Assembly (NCBI GenBank): GCA_028583405.1
Contig: CM053249.1
Span: forward strand, 37,000,048-37,064,047
From: Pogonophryne albipinna
Lineage: Eukaryota > Chordata > Actinopteri > Perciformes > Artedidraconidae
Reading direction: 5' to 3'
DNA: 64,000 nt
Shown here piece after piece: positions 56,338 to 64,000 of the stretch. The notes below the pieces were generated by a model. The model was not told the DNA's origin and ran no database searches. It saw nothing but the letters and a program-made list of their open reading frames with translations. Both the position numbers and the translations under genes were made by a program. Every line of letters starts with the position of its first letter. Positions within the stretch are counted from its first letter, which is position 1.

Positions 56338-56868
56338 TTAACAGGTAGAACCCTGTCTCAACACGGGGCCCAGCACTGCGCGGGCCACACTTGGAGCAGA
56401 GACATCTAGCCTGTAAAAGCGGACAAAAGTGAGCGGCGAGGACCAGCTCGCTGCTGCACAAATGTCTTGGATGGAAACACCCTTGAACAAAGCCCAGGAT
56501 GTAGCCAGTCCACGAGTAGAATGAGCACGCAGGCCCGTTGGTGCCTGCAAACCCTGACTCGTATAAGCCAGAGCAATCGCTTCCACAATCCAGTGGGAGA
56601 GCCGTTGCCTGGTAACGGGCTTGCCCTTCTGAGGGTTAGCCCAGGATATAAAGAGTTGATCATTACAACAAAACTCTTTTGACCTGTCCATATAGGTGCG
56701 TAAAGCACAAACTGGACACAGCAAATTCGGCCGCTGTTCCTCAAAGGAACACAGCGGCGGAGGAAATGCCACAATGTCAATGGGGGTACATGAGCCAACC
56801 ACCTTAGGTATAAAGGCAGGGTTGGGCTTCAGCAACACTCTCGTTTGCCCCGGGCAAACTGAGTGCAT
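56338..56868 (-). pseudogene. DIRS tyrosine recombinase, catalytic part
   Basis: Minus strand. Contains LLCPVCALRTYMDRS, GKPVTRQRLSHWIVEAIALA, then LRAHSTRGLATSWALFKGVS (the HxxR catalytic block) and ICAAASWSSPLTFVRFYRLD with the catalytic Tyr. A frame change at about 56840-56870 separates it from its N-terminal part, which carries the first catalytic Arg (ASAKRVSDIHAL). In DIRS elements this enzyme integrates a circular DNA intermediate. Confidence 0.88.
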
Positions 56869-57758
56869 GAAGGATGTACAGAGAGCGCATGAATGTCACT
56901 GACTCGCTTGGCAGATGCCAGAGCCAGTAACAGCACTGTCTTCAGTGACAGGTGTTTCATGTCAGCTTCTTCCAGGGGTTCAAATGGAGGTCGAGTGAGC
57001 CCATCTAAAACCACTGCCAAGTCCCATAAGGGCACCAGTGACCTGGAAACAGGGAGGAGCCTGCGAGCCCCTTTCATAAAACGGCAGACCAAAGGATGTT
57101 GGCTAGCCGTCTTTCCCTCAAAGCCCACATGGCATGCAGCAATAGCAGCCAGGTACACTTTGATCGCAGAGAAAGCTCTGTGTTTATCAATTAAGTCCTG
57201 TAGAAATGATAAAATCACCCTGACAGGACATTGAAAAGAGATGTGTCCCTTTTGAAGGCACCACTCCTCAAACACCCTCCACTTACAGTCAGAGAGAGAC
57301 CTGGTGGAGGAAGCTCTTGCACTCTGAATAGTGTTTATCACCTTCTGAGGGAGCCCCACTGTATTCAGATTGTACCACTCACGGGCCAGGCCCATAGTGC
57401 CAAGCGCTCTGGGTGTGGGTGAAAGATCGTCCCCCCCGCCTGAGACAGTATGTCCCTGCGTAGTGGGAGCTGCCACGGCTGCCCGCACAGCAGCTGATAT
57501 ATCTCCGCCAGCCAGTACATTGCAGGCCAGTGCGGAGCTATCAGGATAAGTGTGTGGCGTTGTTCTCTCACTCTGGCCAGAGTTAGGGGTATCAGAGCCA
57601 GGGGTGGGAACGCGTACAGAAGGACCGGAGGTCAAACGTGCGCGAGCACGTCCACCCCTAACGGTGCGTTTAAATCGCGCATTGAAAAGAACAGCTGACA
57701 TTGAGCATTTTCTTTTGATGCGAACAGATCTACCGCGGCTCGGCCGTAACGCACCCAC
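56829..57758 (-). pseudogene. DIRS tyrosine recombinase, N-terminal part
   Basis: Minus strand, 309 codons. After a divergent start it reads SDCKWRVFEEWCLQKGHISF then PVRVILSFLQDLIDKHRAFS, the SAM-like core-binding domain, and ends in the first catalytic block SAKRVSDIHALSV before the frame change. Confidence 0.85.
57365..57571 (-). pseudogene. DIRS ORF fragment after RNase H
   Basis: Minus strand peptide LILIAPHWPAMYWLAEIYQL then PLRRDILSQAGGTIFHPHPE. The APHWP..W motif lies at the C-terminal end of DIRS RT-RNase H polyproteins. It overlaps the recombinase ORF in another frame, a known DIRS feature. Confidence 0.6.
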
Positions 57759-57771
57759 AGCTGACTCACAA

Positions 57772-58582
57772 TTATTGGATGTAGAGTCCAGTCTGCATAT
57801 AGTGGTGCACCTCTGGACAGCAGACTTGCCCCCCGAGGTTCATCACTCCTGGTGCGTGCGTCGCTCTCAGAGAGACGAGACGTCCGCAGCTCCATAAGAT
57901 CAGTTTGCGTGCCAGCATGTGTAACTGGAGAAAACGCAAACCCCCTTGGCGGTTTATATACGATATTGTGGTCGTGTTGTCTGTCCTCACGAGGACATGA
58001 TGTCCTCTGAGAAAAGGCAGAAAGCGTTTCAGGGTGAGGAACACCGCTAAAAGCTCCAGATAATGTATGTGTGACCGTTGGAGGTCTCTGCTCCAGAGAC
58101 CCCTCACAGGTCGACCTTCGTATATACCCCCCCAGCCCGTCAGACATGCGTCTGTGGTGACCACCTTCCGCGATAGGACAGCACCCATAGGCACGCCCCG
58201 TACTAGAAAAGTCGAGTGTAGCCAGTGGCGCAGTGCCATTACGCATTTCATAGTGACCATCACTCTCTGCGCGCCATGATGCGCGGGGTCCAATCTGAGG
58301 GCAGCTACCCAGCGCTGAAACTCCCTCATGTAAGAGTACAGTCTGGGCTGGGGACAACATGCTCTTTTCTGTGTTTATTACGAAACCCAGGTCGAGCAGG
58401 TGTTTTACGAGGACATTCGTCTGCGTAATAGCCTCTTGCTCCGACTGTGCGAGAAGGAGCCAATCGTCCAGATAAGTTGCCAGGCGAATACCCTGTTGTC
58501 TTAACGGGGCTATCGCGGCTTCCGTACACCGTACAAACACTCGCGGGACCGAAGGGAAGTACTCTGTACTCGTAACAGACAC
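57772..58582 (-). pseudogene. DIRS reverse transcriptase (YLDD) and RNase H
   Basis: Minus strand, two overlapping frames. The upstream frame has VFVRCTEAAIAPLRQQGIRL then ATYLDDWLLLAQSEQEA, the RT active site, and LGFVINTEKS. The next frame (58329-57772) has VVTTDACLTGWGG, HYLELLAVFLTLKRF and VLVRTDNTTTISYINRQGG, the RNase H acidic residues (TDA, E, TDN). The frame shift near 58320 breaks the polyprotein. Confidence 0.88.
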
Positions 58583-59507
58583 CCTGAAAGGCGAACCTCA
58601 GATATTTCCTGTGTGGGTAATATACTGGGATGTGGAAATACGCATCTTTCAGGTCGACTGATGTGAACCAGTCGTTTTGGGGCACGAGACGCAACAGAGA
58701 TGTGTGAGTGAGCATTCTGAACTTGTATCTTATGAGATATTTGTTCAGAGCTCTCAAATCTAGTATAGGCCGAATTCCGTTCCCTCCCCGTTTGGGAACG
58801 AGGAAATACTTGGAATAAAAGCCGCTCTGACTCTGTTCGGCGGGTATTATCGATATAGCCTTCTTTTCTAGTAGCGAGAAAATCTCTTGCTCTAGAATAT
58901 GGGCCGACTCTCCCCGGGCCTGTGAATACAGAATGCCCGAGAAGTGAGGGGGGGTGACAGCGAATTGGAGCCTGTAGCCCCGTGTTACTGTCTTGAAAAC
59001 CCAAGCAGAATCTGTGAGCATCCTCCACTTTTCGCTTCTCAAAGCGAGCGGAGATGTCACAGCTCTGTCGTCTGCCCTCAGTGTCTCTATTTGTTGTGTT
59101 ATGGGGCCCTCTAGTGTCTGAACACGGTGGTACCCCAGGTTGACAACCCCGGCCGACACTGCGCATGGAAGGTTGGTCAGGTTGAGCCACCTGGCTCTCT
59201 CCTGTACCACCATCATTCCCAGCGCTTTGCCCGTGGCTTGGACTGCACAGCGCTGCACACGGAGGCAAATGTCCGTGATCGCTGCGATCTCGTCCCACAC
59301 AGCAGGCTCAAGTCTGCTCGACATGTCTTCGCAAAGCTCCGCCTGGTAGGCGGTCAGCAGCGAGGAGACGTTGAGTGCCCTGGCGGACAAAGCTGCGGCT
59401 TTATAGGCCCGTTCAGTCATCGCTGACTGGAACCGGTCTGCCTTTGCCGGTAGCGTGGGGTTCCTGCTTGGTGTCGAAGCCAGCCTCGGTTGGAGGTGGG
59501 CTGCCAC
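58326..59507 (-). pseudogene. DIRS gag C-terminus and RT N-terminus
   Basis: Minus strand, 393 codons. The first 130 residues are gag-like (AVQATGKALGMMVVQERARW). From about residue 200 it is RT: GFYSKYFLVPKRGGNGIRPI, LDLRALNKYL, VDLKDAYFHIPV, YLRFAFQGVCYEYRVLPFG. It loses frame just before the YLDD block. No nonsense codon before that point. Confidence 0.85.
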
Positions 59508-59809
59508 CAGCGTAAAAAAGTAACCGGCAAGCGCCCGTCAACCGAATGTTAGCTTTGGGTTCAGTCTGTGGACCGTTAAGCTAGCCCGGTTACTGATAAA
59601 TCGAGATGTGCTCTGAAGCGAGAAGAGGTGTTTGAATGACGCTGCGTCGTAGCGCAAGCTACTTAAAGGGTGGGTGGATTCCCTGACGTTGACGTCAAGA
59701 TCACCAGGCAATCAGGATTGGCGTAATGAGATTGATGCTTCTGTTTGCATACGCGTTGAGGCGCATCCCATAGTGAGACATCGAACGGAGTGTTATGAAT
59801 GAGAACTGA

Positions 59810-60889
59810 GTGGGACTGACGGAAACAGTTCTAAATTGGTTTGAATCCTACTTAAAGGACAGAAACAACTTTGTTTCTATAGGTAAATACACATCTGAGT
59901 TGACAAATATGACATGTGGGGTTCCTCAAGGCTCCATCTTGGGGCCTCTTCTCATCTACATGCTACCACTGGCTCAGATAATGAAGAACAACAAAATAAG
60001 TTACCATAGCTATGCGGATGACACACAAATGTACATAACCATTTCACCAGGAGACTATTCTCCAGTTAAAACACTGAGTAAGTGCATTGAACAAATCAAT
60101 GACTGGATGTGTCAGAACTTTCTCCAATTAAACAAAGATAAAACTGAGGTAATGGTTTTTGGAGACAAGGCAGAACGTATAAAAGTTAGCTCTGTGCTTC
60201 AGTCTGCAATGTTCAAAACAACAGATAAAGCCAGAAATCTAGGTGTATTCATGGACTCTGACCTGAGTTTCAACAGTCACATTAAAACAGTTACTAAATC
60301 AGCCTACTATCACCTAAAGAACATATCTAGGATTAAAAGACTAATGTCACAGCAGGATTTGGAAAAACTTGTCCATGCTTTTATCTTCAGTAGGCTGGAC
60401 TACTGTAATGGTGTCTTTACAGGTCTCACTAAAAAAACTATTAGAAAGCTGCAGCTAATTCAGAACGCTGCTGCTCGAGTCCTCACTAACACTAAGAAAG
60501 TGGATCACATCACTCCTGTTCTGAAGTCTTTACACTGGCTTCCTGTGTGTCAAATAACTGATTTCAAAATACTGCTGCTGGTTTATAAAGCACTTAATGG
60601 TTTAGGCCCAAAATACAGTTCTGACCTCCTGCTAAATTATGAACCATCCAGATCTCTCAGGTCTTCAGGGACTGGTCAGCTTTCTGTCCCCAGAGTCAGA
60701 ACTAAACATGGTAAAGCAGCGTTCAGTTATTATGCTCCAAACATCTGGAACAAACTCCCAGAAACCTGCAGGTCCGCTGCAACTCTGACTACTTTTAAAT
60801 CCAGGCTGAAGACTTTTCTTTTTGTCAATCATATCTCACACTACACTGTAACTTTTATTCATGTATTTTGTATGTTTATTTTATTATAG
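59810..60889 (+). pseudogene. LINE RT, C-terminal part
   Basis: 359-codon open frame: continuation of the interrupted LINE from VLNWFESYLKDRNNFVSIG through YADD to the C-terminal FKSRLKTFLFVNH. A few residues after GSILGPLL are missing against the usual block. Confidence 0.85.
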
Positions 60890-61127
60890 TTGCTTTTTAA
60901 TGACTGTTTTTAAATGCCATTTTATAATGTGTTTCCGCTGCACTATTTATGAATGTTCTTAATGTCTTTTATTTTTGTAAAGCACTTTGAATTGCCTTGT
61001 GTTGGGAAATTACTGAATAAATAATACATGTCTCCTGATATTGAAGCTCAAGCTGGTGACAGGTGATATTTTTCGAACACCTTGTGTTGAAAGGTACTAT
61101 ATAAATAAACTTGCCTTGCCTTGCCTT

Positions 61128-63130
61128 GAATAATGTAATGTTTGGGATCTCAGCAATAACCCCATAGCTGTGAAGTTGAATGGATGAATGGTTGTCAGAA
61201 AAATCAAAGGACAGAGACTTCTGCCATTTATTTCGAGGTTGGGGTGGGTTGAGCAAGTATACTTGTATACTTTTGCCAAAATAAACACCATTGTTGTTTC
61301 GTAGCAATGATAGTTAATATGGGCACTTTCAGGAAAAGACTTAAATGTCCTATCAGCGCAACAGTTAACCATGTGGGGGGATCGGCATCAGATTTTGGAA
61401 ACATTTCACTAAGCATTATTATGGATACCAGCTTTAACACCACAGAATCTTTTGACATATGATTCAATAATTCGCCTTGTGCAAATTCCATAAGATGGCA
61501 CATGACTGATTAGTCTATCAAGGAATAATGAACAGAGACCAATGGTTGCCTTGAGTGATAAGTATATAAAAACATAATAATTCTCATTTATGATTCATTT
61601 CAGTCCTTCAACATAAGCGTATAAAGAGCATTACACTTTTAAGGACATTTTGTAGTCATATCTACGTATTCTTGGATCATCGCTTGTATTTTAACTCCAC
61701 ATTCCCAACTTGTCACTTTAAACTTTAAACTGGTTCATGTTGTGAATTTAAACAAAAACTACAATAAACAAAACCACTTGGTTGGGTTAAGGCCACACTT
61801 GAATATGTTGGGAAGTATCATACTTTAAGGTCAAAAGTGTAGGTTTGTAAATTATGTGAAGTAAATCAATTAAATTGTCCAAATCAGTTCATGGTTGACT
61901 TTTGGTTTCACACAGAAGACAAACAGTGGCCTCCTGGGAGAAAGTCATGTGACGCCGGCATCCTCTCAACTTTACAACCCCACTTCAAAACATCCAAACC
62001 ATCCCTTTTAGAGATTAACTTTGGCAGAGAGGTAATAATGTATTATTAATTATTGGTCATGGGATGGTTCTGTACTGTTGTCATATTGTTCACAGTATTA
62101 GCTATTCAGGAATCTTGCCATCTTATGAAATGAATCTAAAGGAAAGGAGAACACTACAGATTACCAACAGAGAACAGAATCACTCGAGAACTTCTCCAAC
62201 AAACCAGACAGCCACACTGACAGGATGGAGACGTGTGGGCTAAGATAGACAACATTCAATGGAACTGCGATCGCAAAAATGATTTACAACTTAAACTCGA
62301 ATGCAGACAAAGCAACCAATTTAGTCTGAATATGGGGGAATGGATTTAAGCATCAATCAAAAAACATGCAAGAACATGATCAGACGTCACCCAGAAAATA
62401 ATGATTTCAATAGTTTGCTAAACAATGGTTGATAACAAATGATGAATAAAAGAAAATAAATAAATAACTAGAATTGTTGGCAAAAAAAACATTTGTTTCC
62501 CATCTTCACTGAAAAATATGTAAACGCAGTAAAGCGTTAGGAGGAAGATGACAGGGGAAGGAAAGGGACTGGAAGACTGAAGACTAGCTGAGAATTAGGA
62601 GAGGACAACACGAATTTGATGGTGAGAAAATATTGTTTTTGCCTTTATATTTGCTCTGAAACCTTCAAACTGGAGGTTCATGTAGAGCTGCAAAGCCGCA
62701 TGGTACCCGACTATAAGAATACAAAATGATCACCCACCAAAACGTCATGCCACACATGATGAAGGCAAAATACAACAGTGTCTCGATAACAAAAGTTAGA
62801 AAAGGCAAAACAAATCTAATTGGACAAACTCCCAAAATCATACAACAAAGCAGATTTGAAATAAAAGCATGCAGCTTTCAACGCGATGTTAGGGTTAGAG
62901 TGGTGTGAATTTCTGTGTAAACACATGATTGGATGACTGGGGCCCTGTCTTTGTCTTTCTTAACAAATCCACATGAATCTCAGGCTACACAGCACAGCTT
63001 TAACCCCATTTACACCACAACCTTTCACATACCCTGAACAACACGGGAATGATCTTCAAAACGAAGGACCTTTCGCTGGTCAGCAAAAGTCCTCAGAAAT
63101 CAAGCTTCTGACACACTGAACAAACTGAAA
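61128..63130 (-). other. nrxn3: nrxn3 intron, no exon seen
   Basis: AT-rich DNA, no recognised exon or element. Confidence 0.5.
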
Positions 63131-64000
63131 CATTAGCCGTTTCTCAAAGTCGAGGATGCTTCCTTGGTAGGACATGTCCTTCCGAGTCAAGTCCTTCAGA
63201 GGCCAGGCAAGAATCCTTCCTAGCATTCGGAGAACGAATAATGGAACAGGCTAGCAAGTGTGCGTCAAATGCAAGGCTCCGCCTTATTGAGCGTGATTTG
63301 TTTGAAGACTCATAACTGATTTGCTAAGATCGAAGATGGACACGTTTTTTTTTGTGTCTTTTATCCATTAATTTTTTCAGATGGAGTTAGAGATAGAGCG
63401 GGAGTATCGTCGGCGTCTGTCTGCTCGGAGGAGGAGGATGTTCTAGTTAAATAAGTCTTCCCGCTTGCCTTCCGTACGAGTTTTATTCTCTAATGTAAAT
63501 CAAGTAAATTAAGCATACATAATTACTCCATAGTTAGTTTGTGAGTTGTCATGATGGTTTAAATCACCCTTGGTAGACACCCCTTTCTATTCCCTCTATT
63601 TAATTCTTCCCGCACAATAAGCAAGCAACACTTTTCTCCCGTGTCAATTTTGCATATGTAGTTTGCGCATGTTTATAGTCGTTCTAACACTTATCGATGC
63701 AGAGAACATGTGTAATCACATTGAAATTGTATTTTTAATAATGTAAACATACACAAGCAAATTGCAGATTTGAAAAAAATAACCGTTAACAATTAACAAG
63801 TGTCAAGTAAACAGAAACTGCCCCCTGTTCTTTATGTTGTGTAGGCCCATCATTACTGCATTATTAATGCCACCGTGCCAATCCGTGGAAATTGGTCCGT
63901 GCGCATTGTGGGTCATTTAAGGCCGCCGAGGATACATATGAGCAGTCTTGAAATTTCCTGCAATGAAGGATTCTGTCCTCGGTAGAATTCCAAGGACATT
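63131..64000. repeat. Probable DNA-transposon copy running off the edge
   Basis: Begins CTCAAAGTCGAGGATGCTTC and GGTAGGACATGTCCTTCCGA; near the edge GAAGGATTCTGTCCTCGG and CCAAGGACATT look like the complementary side. The pattern suggests inverted termini but the right end lies outside the window, so the class is not proven. Confidence 0.35.

Larger units (their letters stand above)
55939..59806 (-). mobile_element. DIRS1-like retrotransposon
   Basis: 3868 bp inserted in the LINE, with AAC on both borders (55936-55938 and 59804-59806). The left arm (55939-56000) and right arm (59770-59806) are complementary to the two halves of an internal region (56170-56280) joined at GTT (56237-56239). 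Outer terminal repeats are inverted (55985-56170 against 59610-59790). Minus-strand gag, RT, RNase H and tyrosine recombinase domains are all present but with frameshifts, so this copy is near complete but probably inactive. Confidence 0.92.
55265..61127 (+). mobile_element. L2-like LINE interrupted by a DIRS element
   Basis: The 5' part (55265-55938) reads ACNDFASFFTDNIQKIRQ, then [47 protein letters not shown] and [17 protein letters not shown] (RT domains 1-3 of an L2-like LINE), with stops and frame changes near 55417-55500. The 3' part (59807-61127) continues VLNWFESYL, CGVPQGSILGPL, ISYHSYADDTQMYITI, NFLQLNKDKTEVMVFG and LHWLPVCQITDFKILLLVYK, and ends with TATATAAATAAACTTGCCTTG repeats, the L2 tail. 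The endonuclease is absent. Confidence 0.88.

Overview
The window is nuclear DNA of a bony fish, probably a percomorph teleost. Two vertebrate genes are certain and they lie tail to tail. The thyroid-hormone-activating selenoenzyme type 2 iodothyronine deiodinase (dio2) is on the + strand: coding exons 18157-18384 and 22402-22992, in-frame UGA for selenocysteine at 22591, candidate SECIS at 24549-24630. The 3' end of neurexin-3 (nrxn3) is on the - strand: terminal coding exon ending at 50084, an SS5-region exon at 50396-51022, and an alternative exon at 53451-53596. A convergent dio2/nrxn3 pair is the arrangement known in other vertebrates. Everything from about 51 kb to the right edge should be nrxn3 intron.

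Layout. 1-4453: the 3' half of a non-autonomous LTR retrotransposon made of successive minisatellite arrays, broken by hAT-related DNA. 508-14537: a recent direct tandem duplication (unit 1 about 508-9236, unit 2 9237-14537). Unit 1 carries a 1175-bp TTAA-flanked DNA transposon that is cleanly absent from unit 2. 15807-17841: a TTA-flanked, PIF/Harbinger-like element with a nested hAT, ending about 90 bp upstream of a consensus cAMP response element in the dio2 5' flank. 18157-24784: dio2, with an intact-ended hAT (8-bp TSD) in its single coding intron. 24.8-39 kb: a transposon graveyard with a gypsy gag fragment, MITEs, a second hAT with 8-bp TSD and nested insertions, a THAP-domain gene fragment inside a 7.7-kb inverted-repeat bracket, and another hAT. 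39.1-44.3 kb: a second, minus-strand copy of the minisatellite-bearing LTR element whose LTR is split by a 2.96-kb DIRS-like element. 45.6-46.9 kb: a truncated L2-like LINE. 46.9-50.1 kb: no gene, probably nrxn3 3' UTR and intergenic DNA. 50.1-64 kb: nrxn3 exons and intron, with an L2-like LINE (55.3-61.1 kb) split by a 3.87-kb DIRS1-like element.

The most notable signals are: (1) two DIRS elements that both show the full DIRS circle-junction architecture and an AAC/GTT junction; (2) a filled/empty site pair that proves a TTAA transposon moved relative to the duplication; (3) an LTR element whose body is four kinds of minisatellite and no pol; (4) stop-containing alternative exons of nrxn3 that predict secreted or GPI-anchored forms; (5) consensus CREs at dio2, both native and transposon-borne. 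I found no rRNA, tRNA or CRISPR. Exon limits are read from splice consensus and protein similarity recalled from family knowledge, not from alignments.
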